Source: Bryobacteraceae bacterium (GTDB lineage: Bacteria > Acidobacteriota > Terriglobia > Bryobacterales > Bryobacteraceae). Taken from it: 64,000 nucleotides of DNA. The stretch is taken from assembly GCA_025056455.1 (NCBI GenBank), contig JANWVY010000003.1:62001-126000 (forward strand). Reading direction: 5' to 3'. Below, in pieces: positions 54,317 to 62,989 of this stretch; within the stretch, counting starts at the first letter, position 1, and each line of letters starts with the position of its first letter. Both the position numbers and the translations under genes were made by a program. Under the pieces are notes generated by a model, which made no database searches, was not told the DNA's origin, and was given only the letters and a program-made list of their open reading frames with translations.

Positions 54317-55603
54317 ATGAGATTGTCTCGCCTTCTGCTGGTCAAGCAGAACTTTCCGAGTCGGCGAATTCCTGACGTAGCAGGCGAAGTTACGCGACAG
54401 CTGGCTGCCTCACCGATTGCTTCGCGAGTGAAACCCGGAGGCCGTATCGCCATCGGCGTTGGAAGCCGCGGCATTTCCAATTTGGCGACGATCGTCCGTG
54501 CAGTGGTGGATTATTTGAAATCGCGCGGTCTTCAACCGCATATCTTTCCCGCTATGGGCAGCCACGGCGCCGCGACGGCTGAGGGCCAGGCTGACGTGCT
54601 GGCGCACTACGGGATTACGGAAACTTTGATGGGCTGCCCGATTATCAGTCAGCTGGAGGTTGTTTCGCTTGGCGTTACCAGTGACGGAATTGAGGTCTTC
54701 ATGGACAAGACCGCTTATGAGTCTGATGGCGTGATGCTGGTCGGGCGCGTCAAATGGCACACCGATTTCGCGGGAAAGATCGAAAGTGGATTGTTTAAGA
54801 TGATGGCCATTGGCCTAGGCAAGTTTGCCGGAGCCCAGCGATATCACACCTATGCCTACCGTCTCGGACTTGAGCACGTGATTCGTAGCGTAGGCCGCCA
54901 GGTCCTGCGGTCCGGCAAAATTTTAGGCGGCCTGGCCATCCTCGAAGATGCTTACCACCAGACGGGTCAGATCACGGCGGTGACGGTGGAAGAAATGGAG
55001 CAAAAGGAAGAGGAATTGCTAGCTCTTGTCAAGTCCTGGATGGGAAAAATTCCTGTGCCAGAACTGGATATTCTGATCCTCGATGAAATTGGCAAAAACA
55101 TCAGCGGAGCCGGCATGGACACCAAGGTTGTGAACCGGGGCGTGCACGGGCAGTACAACCCCTGGCCCGATACGCCCCGTATCCACCGCATCTTTGTCCG
55201 CGATCTCAGTGACCTGTCCTACAACAACGCAGTCGGATTGGGTATGGCTGATGTCGTCCACGACCGTCTGGTCCGGCGCATTGACTGGACGCCTACCATG
55301 ATTAACTCCCTCACGGCGTCAACGCCCGCTGCCATCCGGACGCCCATCCACTTTCCGACCGACCGCGAGTGTCTGGAACGAATCTGGCCCACCGTAGGAA
55401 AGTTTTCGTCCGAAGAGGTGACCATCGGATGGATCCGCAACACCCTTGAGCTTTCCCCGATCCTGCTCAGCGAAAATCTGCGCCCGGAAATTGAGAACAA
55501 TCCGTTGCTGGAAATCCTCGGCGAACCGTTCGAGATTGAATTCGACGCCAAGGGCGATTTGGTGCCGTTGTTGTCTCAAGCTGGCGTAGGGGCCCACAGT
55601 TAA
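54317..55603 (+). CDS. LarA-like/DUF2088 family protein (nickel-dependent lactate racemase N-domain type)
   Basis: 428 residues, cytoplasmic. The N-terminal part has the LarA-type layout: GGRIAIGVGSRGISNLATIVRAVVDYLKSRG, then PAMGSHGAATAEGQADVLAHYGI and GVMLVGRVKWHTDFAGKIESGLFKMMAIGLGKF. These patterns are typical of the DUF2088/LarA superfamily, where lactate racemase uses a tethered nickel pincer cofactor. No larB, larC or larE is visible, so the cofactor and reaction are unproven; other members are sugar-acid racemases/epimerases. Start ATG 54317 (MRLSRLLLVKQNFP). Follows the receptor pseudogene. Confidence 0.75.
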   Translation: MRLSRLLLVKQNFPSRRIPDVAGEVTRQLAASPIASRVKPGGRIAIGVGSRGISNLATIVRAVVDYLKSRGLQPHIFPAMGSHGAATAEGQADVLAHYGITETLMGCPIISQLEVVSLGVTSDGIEVFMDKTAYESDGVMLVGRVKWHTDFAGKIESGLFKMMAIGLGKFAGAQRYHTYAYRLGLEHVIRSVGRQVLRSGKILGGLAILEDAYHQTGQITAVTVEEMEQKEEELLALVKSWMGKIPVPELDILILDEIGKNISGAGMDTKVVNRGVHGQYNPWPDTPRIHRIFVRDLSDLSYNNAVGLGMADVVHDRLVRRIDWTPTMINSLTASTPAAIRTPIHFPTDRECLERIWPTVGKFSSEEVTIGWIRNTLELSPILLSENLRPEIENNPLLEILGEPFEIEFDAKGDLVPLLSQAGVGAHS

Positions 55604-55719
55604 ACAGGTGTTGCCGGTTCAGTGTACGCAACCCGTTTCTCCTTCGAAGCAGAGCCATCGCATTCAGCGCCGAACCCGACAGCTGGAACGGCGCGCCGGG
55701 GCAAGCGAGATCAAAAACA

Positions 55720-55749
55720 AAAGGGAGAGGGACCCACCCCTCTCCCTTT
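55720..55749 (-). terminator. Rho-independent terminator after the first flp pilin gene
   Basis: AAAGGGAGAGG (55720-55730) and CCTCTCCCTTT (55739-55749) make a perfect 11-bp stem with an 8-base loop. On the minus strand the stem is followed by TTGTTTTTGA, a good U-tract. It lies 33 bases after the stop of the 55782-55970 pilin gene and is a strong terminator for it. Confidence 0.8.
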
Positions 55750-55781
55750 AGCCTCAGGAATTGAACTCGGAGATCTCTGGT

Positions 55782-55970
55782 CTAGCTCGCCGCCGCCTGC
55801 ACTAGAACGGAGCTAATTTTCGTAAAAATCGTATTGATACTGTCGGAGACGCCCGGCATGATCGCGCCCGCAGCGACTGCGACGAAACCAGCCATCAGAG
55901 CGTACTCAATGAGGTCTTGACCGCGGGTATCTCGGCGCAATTGAGAAGCAATCTGAAACAGTGTCTTCAC
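55782..55970 (-). CDS. Flp/Fap-type pilin (Tad pilin), copy 1
   Basis: 62-residue type IVb prepilin. After a short basic leader (MKTLFQIASQLRRDTRG) comes the prepilin-peptidase motif G-QDLI-EY with the conserved EY and a hydrophobic helix. The C-terminal part is VSDSINTIFTKISSVLVQAAAS. Starts with GTG at 55970, six to seven bases after GAGAGGA. Flp pilins form Tad (tight-adherence) pili for surface attachment. It differs from copies 2 and 3 mainly in the leader (and PGV for PNV). No tad assembly genes are in the window. Confidence 0.9.
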   Translation of the reverse strand: MKTLFQIASQLRRDTRGQDLIEYALMAGFVAVAAGAIMPGVSDSINTIFTKISSVLVQAAAS

Positions 55971-56163
55971 GTGCAGTCCTCTCTTTCTTTTGTGAGCGAT
56001 CGGTGTGTCCCCAGCTTATTCGGGGCGCCCGGCAGCGCCAATCAGGAGAAACCCTTGATTCTTAGTTCGAGAAAGCCTGCTTCGCAATCAGGTTTCGCCC
56101 GCCCGGGGATGCGTAGGGCGCGCAACGCATCACTTTACGGGCCGCTGGAATCAGGAAAGCAAT

Positions 56164-56352
56164 TTAGCTGGCAGCTGCCTGCACCATCACCGAGCTGATC
56201 TTGGTGAAGATCGTGTTGATGCTGTCAGAAACGTTCGGCATGATCGCGCCAGCGGCTACTGCCACAAAACCCGCCATTAACGCGTATTCGATCAGGTCCT
56301 GGCCGCGAGTATCGCGACGCAGCTTGTAGATGAAATCCAGAAGACCTGTCAT
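56164..56352 (-). CDS. Flp/Fap-type pilin, copy 2
   Basis: 62 residues, MTGLLDFIYKLRRD leader, then a segment identical to copies 1 and 3 through the GQDLIEYALMAGFVAVAAG core, ending KISSVMVQAAAS. ATG at 56352 with AAGGAAGG upstream; the frame opens further back (to 56415) without support. Processing by a Flp-type peptidase (FppA/TadV) is expected from the G-x4-EY motif. Middle copy of three. Confidence 0.9.
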   Translation of the reverse strand: MTGLLDFIYKLRRDTRGQDLIEYALMAGFVAVAAGAIMPNVSDSINTIFTKISSVMVQAAAS

Positions 56353-56699
56353 GGAAAACCTTCCTTTCAATTGTTTGTCCTGGGGACTCCTCAAGGTTAA
56401 TCGGATCAAGAGCATTCCGAAATCAGAGGTTTTACTGAATTGGTGAGCAATTTCGATTCGGAACGTAGGCGCGATGTAGTACTATGGCGATGCCCTCAGA
56501 GTGACGGTTGCTGTTGAGTGACTTGGCAGCGCAGCCTTCTTTTCCAGCGTCGAGGGCGCTTGCGAAACGCGCCAGATTGGATTGCTGGCACGTTAGAAAG
56601 AGTTTCTGTTGCCAGTTCTGAAAAAGAGGAAAGGGGAGGCGGGGCCTTGCCCACGTCCTCCCCTTCTTGGTAGAGTACGCCTTGATTTCTGAGCCTGGT
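56353..56699. other. Intergenic region between pilin copies 2 and 3
   Basis: 347 bases without a gene. It holds the leader and promoter of copy 2 on its left side and the copy 3 terminator (56631-56665) on its right. No convincing sigma-70 or sigma-54 promoter could be placed. GGGGAC-like blocks recur at the left end. Confidence 0.4.
56631..56665 (-). terminator. Rho-independent terminator after pilin copy 3
   Basis: AAGGGGAGG (56631-56639) and CCTCCCCTT (56657-56665) are a perfect 9-bp inverted repeat with an additional GGGC/GCCC pairing inside. On the minus strand it is followed by TCCTCTTTTTC. It is 35 bases after the stop of the 56700-56891 pilin gene. Confidence 0.7.
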
Positions 56700-56891
56700 T
56701 TAGCTAGCCGCGGCCTGCACCATCACCGAGCTGATCTTGGTAAAGATCGTGTTGATGCTCGCCGAAACATTCGGCATGATGGCGCCGGCAGCAACCGCCA
56801 CGAAACCGGCCATAAGCGCATATTCAATAAGGTCCTGGCCGCGAGTATCCCGGCGGAGCTTCCAAACCAAGTTCATCAACAAAGTGTTCAT
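56700..56891 (-). CDS. Flp/Fap-type pilin, copy 3
   Basis: 63 residues: MNTLLMNLVWKLRRD leader then the same core as copies 1 and 2, with SASI where they have SDSI. ATG at 56891, preceded by GAGAGGAC. Has its own terminator, so the three pilin genes are probably transcribed separately rather than as one operon. Confidence 0.9.
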   Translation of the reverse strand: MNTLLMNLVWKLRRDTRGQDLIEYALMAGFVAVAAGAIMPNVSASINTIFTKISSVMVQAAAS

Positions 56892-57062
56892 GCTGTCCTC
56901 TCATTCCTGACGGAATTGGTAACGTGTCTTCAAGGTAACTTGAATCGGGGACGCCGGGAATCAGGAGAAACACCCGAGTAGGCCGCGAAATCCCCCCGCC
57001 TTCCAGGTGGTACCCGGGTACTGGAAGGGTGACGGAAACCTTAGAAGCCTGTGAGTCTTGCT

Positions 57063-57503
57063 CTAGGCTAATCCCGTCACACGCACTAGGCGTGCGGACT
57101 CCTCGCCGGGCCCAGAGTTCTCAATTTCTACGCGAATCGCATCCGGTGGCATCCAGTTGGCAAAGCGGTCGGCCCACTCGACTAAGGTCACAGCCCGGCG
57201 TTCAAAAATCTCTTCAAGGCCTAAATTCAGTAATTGCTGGGGTTCTTCAAGGCGGTAGAGATCGATGTGATAAACGCGCACCGGATCGCCATACTCATGG
57301 ATCAGGGTAAACGTCGGGCTCGATACTTCTTCCGGAAGGGCCACCCCGAGACCGGACACAATGCCTTTGGCCAGCGTCGTTTTACCCGCCCCGAGATTGC
57401 CCATAAGTAAGAGCACCGCGCGAGCAGGAAGGCGCTGAGCGAGTTGCTGGCCCAGCGCAAGCATTTCTTCTTCACTGCGCAACAGATAAGTTTCGCAGCT
57501 CAC
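57063..57503 (-). CDS. tsaE: tRNA threonylcarbamoyladenosine biosynthesis ATPase TsaE
   Basis: 146-residue ATPase that helps TsaD/TsaB place the t6A modification on ANN-decoding tRNAs. Walker A motif GNLGAGKTT (about 35-43), then FTLIHEYGDPVRVYHIDLYRL, and VEWADRF. Starts with GTG at 57503 inside the end of nnr (32-base overlap), so the two are probably coupled; the nnr-tsaE order is common in bacteria. Confidence 0.94.
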   Translation of the reverse strand: MSCETYLLRSEEEMLALGQQLAQRLPARAVLLLMGNLGAGKTTLAKGIVSGLGVALPEEVSSPTFTLIHEYGDPVRVYHIDLYRLEEPQQLLNLGLEEIFERRAVTLVEWADRFANWMPPDAIRVEIENSGPGEESARLVRVTGLA

Positions 57504-59019
57504 TCATGGCCTCCGGCAAAAATCGCAAAAGATCCGTGGCGATCAAAGCTGGTTCACCGAGGGCCTCTGCCCCGAGTTCACCGGCCCGTCCATGCAACCA
57601 GACGGCAGCGGCCACGGCTTTCTCCATCTGTTGCGGATGTTGCGCGATGATTCCTGCCATGAATCCCGTGAGAATGTCGCCTGATCCTGCTGTGGCAAGA
57701 GCTGGCGTACCAGTCGGATTGATCCACACGCGGCCGTCGGCAAAGGCAATGAGAGTGCGTTGCCCTTTTAGAACGAGCGTCAGGCCATGTTCTTGGGCGA
57801 AGGTCCGCGCCACCGATAGCCGGTCTTGCTGAATCTCGGTGGCGGAGCGCTGACAGAGGCGGGCCATTTCGCCGGGATGCGGCGTGAAGATGCGCGGCCC
57901 TCCGGCGCGGACGTTCATTCCTGCCAGCGCATTCAAGCCATCGGCATCCACGATGGCGGGCAAACGAAGGCGTTGGTATAAAGTCCGTACAAATTCCACC
58001 GTCTCGGGATGCCGGCCCAGGCCCGGCCCCACCGCCAGCACGTCTTTCCCTTCCAGTAAATGTTCAAACGCTCCATAGGCGTGAAGAGAAATCGCGCCAG
58101 TATCGGTGCCGGCAAGAGGTTCCGTCATTAACTCCGGCGCGTGGGAGGCAATCTCGCCGGTCGCCGGTGGGGTTGAGGCGACTGTCACGAGACCCGCGCC
58201 AGCGCGAAGCGCCGCCAGGCCCGTCATGGCTGCCGCACCCGTCTTTCCCAACGAACCTGCTACCACCAGCACATGCCCACAATCGCCCTTATGAAATCCG
58301 CGCGGGCGGGGAGCAAATAACGGTGCCAACCATGCTGGCTCAACCAACGAAAGCGTTAGAGCTGGATTCTGTTCGAGCAACTCTGCCGGGGTGCCGATGG
58401 GGGCGACGATCAACTCTCCCACTCGGTCGCAGTTTGGTGGCAGCGCGTGGCAGATCTTCGGAGCGGTAAAGGTGATCGTGGCGTCGGCCCGCGCACAAGG
58501 TCCTTCATTGTCTACATCGTCGCTCGCCATTCCCGAAGGTACATCCACGGCGACTACTTTGGCGTTCGGAAAACCAGAATTGATGGCTTGGATCAGCTCC
58601 GCAGCGCGACCCTTGGCCGGCCCTTGGAGTCCGGTGCCCAGTAACGCATCAACAAGGAGGGTTGCCTGCTGCATGGTCTCCCGAAGCTCACACCCCACTT
58701 CCAAACCAGCAGCGCGCAGCATCTGCAAGTTGGCTGCCGCATCGCCTTGAAGCTGGTCAGCAGGCGCTGCAAGCACAATATCTAGACTTTTCGGGCGGAA
58801 CCGAACGTGCAACAAGCGAGCGATCGCCAAGCCATCACCGCCGTTGTTACCCTTGCCGCAAAAAACTACAATTTTTTGCTGGGAGAGCGGAGCAAAACGC
58901 CGCTCGAGATACTCCACCACGCGATGAGCGGCATTCTCCATCAAAATCAGTCCGGGAATGCCCCGCTTGATAGTAAGCTGGTCCACTTCGCGCATTTGCG
59001 CGGCTGTCAGAACTTTCAT
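57472..59019 (-). CDS. nnr: Bifunctional NAD(P)H-hydrate repair enzyme Nnr
   Basis: Fused repair enzyme of 515 residues: N-terminal NAD(P)H-hydrate epimerase (YjeF_N, about 1-210, with GKGNNGGDGLAIARLL and VDALLGTGLQG) and C-terminal ADP/ATP-dependent dehydratase (YjeF_C, about 230-510, with HKGDCGHVLVVAGSLGKTGAAAM, LAVGPGLG, VDADGLNAL, TPHPGEMARL and ATAGSGDILTG). It converts damaged hydrated NAD(P)H back. AGGAG precedes the ATG. Confidence 0.96.
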   Translation of the reverse strand: MKVLTAAQMREVDQLTIKRGIPGLILMENAAHRVVEYLERRFAPLSQQKIVVFCGKGNNGGDGLAIARLLHVRFRPKSLDIVLAAPADQLQGDAAANLQMLRAAGLEVGCELRETMQQATLLVDALLGTGLQGPAKGRAAELIQAINSGFPNAKVVAVDVPSGMASDDVDNEGPCARADATITFTAPKICHALPPNCDRVGELIVAPIGTPAELLEQNPALTLSLVEPAWLAPLFAPRPRGFHKGDCGHVLVVAGSLGKTGAAAMTGLAALRAGAGLVTVASTPPATGEIASHAPELMTEPLAGTDTGAISLHAYGAFEHLLEGKDVLAVGPGLGRHPETVEFVRTLYQRLRLPAIVDADGLNALAGMNVRAGGPRIFTPHPGEMARLCQRSATEIQQDRLSVARTFAQEHGLTLVLKGQRTLIAFADGRVWINPTGTPALATAGSGDILTGFMAGIIAQHPQQMEKAVAAAVWLHGRAGELGAEALGEPALIATDLLRFLPEAMSELRNLSVAQ

Positions 59020-59043
59020 GGATGCGCTCCTGCCCCTGTCACA

Positions 59044-61053
59044 TTACACACGTTTGGCTAGCAGCAGCGTAATATCGTCTTGCAATTCCGGTGATCCCGT
59101 CCACTGTTCGACCGCCTCGAGAATCGAACACACGAGATCCTCCGGAGGCAAGCCATGATTCCTTCGCAGCAGGGCCAGGAGCCGCTCTTCGCCGTATTGC
59201 TCTCCATATGCGTTTTCTGGTTCCGTGACGCCATCGGTGTAGAACAGCAACAGATCGCCAGGCTCCATGCGCACAGAGGATTCCTGATAGCGAGCAAAGG
59301 GGAAGGCTCCCACCACCGTTCCATTCACCTGGAGAAACTCCGGTTCTCCGTTTCGAAGCAAGATCGGCGGTAAATGACCAGCGTTGGTGTACGTAAACAG
59401 CCCAGTCTGCTCGTCGTAGACGCCAAAACAGAAGGTTGCATACTTCTCCGGCGTGGTGTGTGCATAAAGATGCTGGTTGAGTTGCGCCACCAGTTTTGAG
59501 GTCGAAATTTCCGCTGGCCGATCTTTTGAAACCTCCAGGCAATGGCGAATCTGGGTACGGATTGCCGATTGTAAAGTGGCCATCAGCAGCGCGGCGCTGA
59601 TTCCTTTTCCGGCGACGTCGCCAATGGCCATGGCCATCAGGGATTCACCCAACCGCTGAAAATCATAGTAATCGCCCGAAACCATGCGGGCTGGCTTGCA
59701 GACCGCTTTCAAGTTCACTTGTTTGGCTTCCGGAGCGGAGCGGGGATAAAGCTGCGCCTGCACTTCTTGGGCAATTTCGAGCTCCGCCTTCAACCGCTCG
59801 TTGTCCTTGGCGATGGACAGCAGGCGCTGGATGTTAGTCGTCATGTTGTTGAAGGATTCGGCCAGCGCCGCCAGCTGGTCTCGCCCGCGGACGCGTACCC
59901 GGTGCGAGAAATCCCCCTCGCGTACCCTTTCTGTTCCTACATACAAATCGTGCACAGCCCCAGTAATCGTGCGCGTTAGCGACACACCGATCACCATAGC
60001 CACCATCTCGGCCACTAGGAACGCAATGGAGACAATCAGCAACATCGCTGGTACCGCACCTTTGGCAAAGTCGACCTTCTGCGCAAACACTGTTCCTAGC
60101 ACCGCATAGGGTCTTGTGCGCACCTGCAGAACTTCATTTTCCACTAAGCCCGGCAACTCCCAAACATAGACCGGATAGGGAGTAAACCAGCTGATCAAAA
60201 TGTCCAGCCGCCCTTGTTTCTCTGGAATACGGTTCGGGGTAGGCCCACCTTCGGCCTCTGCAGCGACGGAGCGTTGCAAACGGACGCGCCGCGCTGGTTG
60301 GGAAAAGTCCTCATCGAAACGCATGAAAGTGAACTCGCCCAAGTTGGGAGCAAGACTCGCTAAAAAACGCGAGGTGAGGGGCAAAAGCGCTACCACCACG
60401 GACGGCTCACGGCGGATGTGGGCCCATACATAGAGCACATCATCCTTGAGGACTAAACCTCCCGCATCGCCCCAACCGGCCGGAGGCTCTTCGAGGGAAG
60501 CATCTTGCGGATAGACAAAACGGCCTTGTTTGGTTCGCACGAGAAGCTCGAGGCCTGGCAAGCGGTCAGTCAGCAGGGGATAGGCGTAGGGCGCAGAACG
60601 CACGCGTTGCTCGGTATCATGCTCTGCGAGCCAGGTCGCGAACCGGATCACTTGTCCAATCCGCCGCTCGAGCTCCACCGTCATGACATAAAGCGAGAGC
60701 TGGCCGAGAATCCCGTACAGTATAAGCCCTGCCATGAGCACGATCAGAACGAAGGGGACGAGAGCGATGAAGCCGTAAGCAACCAGGAGTCGATTGCGGA
60801 GCCGCCACAGCAGCCGCTGGCGAATCCAGTGCGCCAGGGGACGGAACACGAACCGGCGAGCGAGGCGCAAGCCGAGCGCCAGCCCCGCCACCCAAGCCAC
60901 CAGCAGGCCCAGAGACCGCACCAGCGATGGCCCAATCCACTGCGCCAGCAACGACACCAATACCGTTGCAGCTAGCCAAAGATCCAAGCGAGCGGGGGCT
61001 TCGGGTTTGACTCGCGCGAAAATTTTCCAGGCCACCATATCCGGCACAGCCAT
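59044..61053 (-). CDS. Membrane-bound SpoIIE/PP2C-type serine phosphatase with HAMP domain (RsbU-like)
   Basis: 669 residues. Hydrophobic N-terminal segments (LWLAATVLVSLLAQWIGPSLV, LLVAYGFIALVPFVLIVLMAGLI) are followed by a periplasmic sensor region (about 130-330). Then come a further membrane segment, a HAMP linker (GTERVREGDFSHRVRVRGRDQLAALAESFNNM) and a SpoIIE/PP2C phosphatase domain (PARMVSGDYYDFQRLG, AIGDVAGKGISAALLMATLQSA, FYTDGVTEPENAYGEQYGEERLL). The metal-binding DxxxGK and DG motifs are present. Known relatives turn on sigma factors through anti-anti-sigma partners; no partner genes are adjacent. Its signal is unknown. Confidence 0.92.
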   Translation of the reverse strand: MAVPDMVAWKIFARVKPEAPARLDLWLAATVLVSLLAQWIGPSLVRSLGLLVAWVAGLALGLRLARRFVFRPLAHWIRQRLLWRLRNRLLVAYGFIALVPFVLIVLMAGLILYGILGQLSLYVMTVELERRIGQVIRFATWLAEHDTEQRVRSAPYAYPLLTDRLPGLELLVRTKQGRFVYPQDASLEEPPAGWGDAGGLVLKDDVLYVWAHIRREPSVVVALLPLTSRFLASLAPNLGEFTFMRFDEDFSQPARRVRLQRSVAAEAEGGPTPNRIPEKQGRLDILISWFTPYPVYVWELPGLVENEVLQVRTRPYAVLGTVFAQKVDFAKGAVPAMLLIVSIAFLVAEMVAMVIGVSLTRTITGAVHDLYVGTERVREGDFSHRVRVRGRDQLAALAESFNNMTTNIQRLLSIAKDNERLKAELEIAQEVQAQLYPRSAPEAKQVNLKAVCKPARMVSGDYYDFQRLGESLMAMAIGDVAGKGISAALLMATLQSAIRTQIRHCLEVSKDRPAEISTSKLVAQLNQHLYAHTTPEKYATFCFGVYDEQTGLFTYTNAGHLPPILLRNGEPEFLQVNGTVVGAFPFARYQESSVRMEPGDLLLFYTDGVTEPENAYGEQYGEERLLALLRRNHGLPPEDLVCSILEAVEQWTGSPELQDDITLLLAKRV

Positions 61054-61079
61054 GGCCCGCTACAGCGGTTTCTGACGTC

Positions 61080-61868
61080 TCAAATGCGCGACTTGGCGAT
61101 TGCCGGCACCATTTGCTCGAATTCCGGAAGTTGCGTCTCGGGCTTCAGATAATAGCGGGTCAAGCCCTCCACGAGCAGTTTCATGGCCGTGTCCGGATCA
61201 TCGACAAAGTCAAATAAATTCAAATCCTCCGGGCTAATCATGCCATATTTCACCAACGCGTCAAAATTTAGCACTTCTTTCCAAAATGAACTGCCATAAA
61301 GGAGGATAATAATTTTCTTTTCTAACTTGCCCGTTTGCGCCAGCGTAAGCAGCTCGGTGAGTTCGTCCAGCGTGCCGAAACCGCCCGGAAACACCACCAG
61401 TGCCTTCGCCAAGTACGCAAACCAGAACTTCCGCATAAAGAAGTAGTGAAACTCGAAACTGAGCTCCGGCGTGATGTAAGGGTTGGGCCACTGCTCAAAG
61501 GGCAAGCCGATGTTTAGCCCAATCGACTTGCCGCCGGCTTCCAGAGCGCCGCGGTTGCCTGCCTCCATGATTCCCGGTCCGCCCCCGGTACATACGACAA
61601 AGCGCCACGGTTTGTTCAGCGTTTCGGACCACTCAGTCACTCGCCGCGCCAGTTCGCGTGCTTCGTGGTAGTAGCGCTGAAGCGGATGGTCCCCGCTTTC
61701 TGGAATCCGCGCCGACCCAAAAAAAACGACGGTGTCACGGATCTGCTCCCGGCGAAAATGATCCAGCGGCTCGAGATATTCCGAGAGAATCCGCACGCTG
61801 CGGGCAGCGGGAGAATTTAAAAACGCTTCGTCTCGATAAGCAACCGGTCTACGTGTTCGGGTTTCCAT
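61080..61868 (-). CDS. LOG-family protein (TIGR00730 type, nucleoside 5'-monophosphate phosphoribohydrolase)
   Basis: 262-residue Rossmann-like protein. Motifs: VVFFGSARIPES, FVVCTGGGPGIMEAGNRGA, GLNIGLPFEQ, and the family signature VFPGGFGTLDEL. LOG enzymes release ribose 5-phosphate from nucleotides, best known for cytokinin production, but bacterial members act on AMP and others. It overlaps lpxD by 20 bases on the same strand. Often misnamed lysine decarboxylase. Confidence 0.9.
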   Translation of the reverse strand: METRTRRPVAYRDEAFLNSPAARSVRILSEYLEPLDHFRREQIRDTVVFFGSARIPESGDHPLQRYYHEARELARRVTEWSETLNKPWRFVVCTGGGPGIMEAGNRGALEAGGKSIGLNIGLPFEQWPNPYITPELSFEFHYFFMRKFWFAYLAKALVVFPGGFGTLDELTELLTLAQTGKLEKKIIILLYGSSFWKEVLNFDALVKYGMISPEDLNLFDFVDDPDTAMKLLVEGLTRYYLKPETQLPEFEQMVPAIAKSRI

Positions 61869-62901
61869 GAGTAGAAGATGAATGGACTTGTTCCAGCTGT
61901 TTGACTTTTCTTTCCAATTCTCGCACTGACTTTAGTAACTCGGGCAGCTTGGGATAGGCTGTGACCGCTCGCAGCCACTGCTTAGCTTCAAATGCTGGCG
62001 AGCCCGAGATCACGCTGCCCGCGGGCACGTCACCCCCAACGCCGCTCTGCGCATACACAACGACATTGTCATGAATGGTCAGATGCCCCGAAACGCCCAC
62101 TTGTCCGGCTAGCAAGACGTTTTTTCCCAGAACCGTCGAACCAGCTAGCCCGACCTGCGCACAAAGAATATTGTCTTCTCCCACCTCGCAGCCATGACCA
62201 ATTTGCACGAGGCTGTCAATGCGCGCGCCGCGTTTCACCCGTGTTTCTCCAATCGAGGCGCGGTCCACAGAACTGTTTGACTGGATCTCGACATCGTCCT
62301 CAATCACAACAATTCCTGACTGGAGAATCTTATAGTGGGTGCCGGCCTCAGTTTTCGCAAAACCGAATCCGTCGCCGCCCACAACCACGCCGTTTTGGAG
62401 GGTCACGCGGTGGCCGATCTGGCAGTACTCCCGGACTACCACGTTGGAATGCGCCGTAAAATCATCGCCGATGCGAACACCGGGATAGATCACCACATGG
62501 GGATGGATCACGGCTCGGGCCCCAATCACAACTCCGTCGCCGATAACCGAATAAGCCCCAACCGACGCCTCCGGTCCGAGGATCGCGGTTTCAGAAATGA
62601 CAGCCGTCGGATGGATACCGGCAGCAGGGCGAGGTGGCTGATAGAAGAGTTCAAGAGCTCGCGCAAAATCATAGTAGGGATTGCGGGACACAAGAAACGC
62701 CACCTCGAGGCCGGCAATTGGCGCACTTACCAGCATGGCGCCAGCTTTCGTCTTGCGCGCCTTCGGGGCATATTTCGGATTGGAAAGGAAGGTCAGATGC
62801 TGCGGGCCCGCCTGCTCAATTCCTGCTACGCCGCGAATCTCAAGTTCTGGATCCCCGAGCAAACGGCAACCGAGCCGTTCGGCAATTTCCTTCAACTTCA
62901 T
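61849..62901 (-). CDS. lpxD: UDP-3-O-(3-hydroxyacyl)glucosamine N-acyltransferase LpxD
   Basis: Third enzyme of lipid A synthesis, adding the N-linked hydroxyacyl chain. 350 residues: N-terminal uridine-binding domain (LKEIAERLGCRLLGDPELEIRGVAGIEQA), then a left-handed beta-helix of hexapeptide repeats (about 100-290), and a C-terminal helix (LLKSVRELERKVKQLEQV). It proves the cell makes LPS, so it is a Gram-negative. Other lpx genes are not in the window. Confidence 0.95.
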   Translation of the reverse strand: MKLKEIAERLGCRLLGDPELEIRGVAGIEQAGPQHLTFLSNPKYAPKARKTKAGAMLVSAPIAGLEVAFLVSRNPYYDFARALELFYQPPRPAAGIHPTAVISETAILGPEASVGAYSVIGDGVVIGARAVIHPHVVIYPGVRIGDDFTAHSNVVVREYCQIGHRVTLQNGVVVGGDGFGFAKTEAGTHYKILQSGIVVIEDDVEIQSNSSVDRASIGETRVKRGARIDSLVQIGHGCEVGEDNILCAQVGLAGSTVLGKNVLLAGQVGVSGHLTIHDNVVVYAQSGVGGDVPAGSVISGSPAFEAKQWLRAVTAYPKLPELLKSVRELERKVKQLEQVHSSSTHGNPNT

Positions 62902-62989
62902 GCGTTAGTCCCAGGATCCCAGGCTGACACAAAGCAACCTCAAGCGGCAAGGAAAACCTAATCTCTCGCTTTTATGCCAGGACAAGGGC

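Larger units (their letters stand above)
56040..56971. repeat. Shared leader element of pilin copies 1 and 3
   Basis: AATCAGGAGAAAC occurs at 56040-56052 upstream of copy 1 and again at 56959-56971 upstream of copy 3. Each is next to similar GC-rich sequence (ATTCGGGG.CGCC.GG) on the upstream-gene side, and both genes share GAGAGGAC just before the start. Copy 2 does not have the element. This indicates that a whole leader-plus-gene unit was duplicated. The interval given spans the two elements. Confidence 0.6.
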
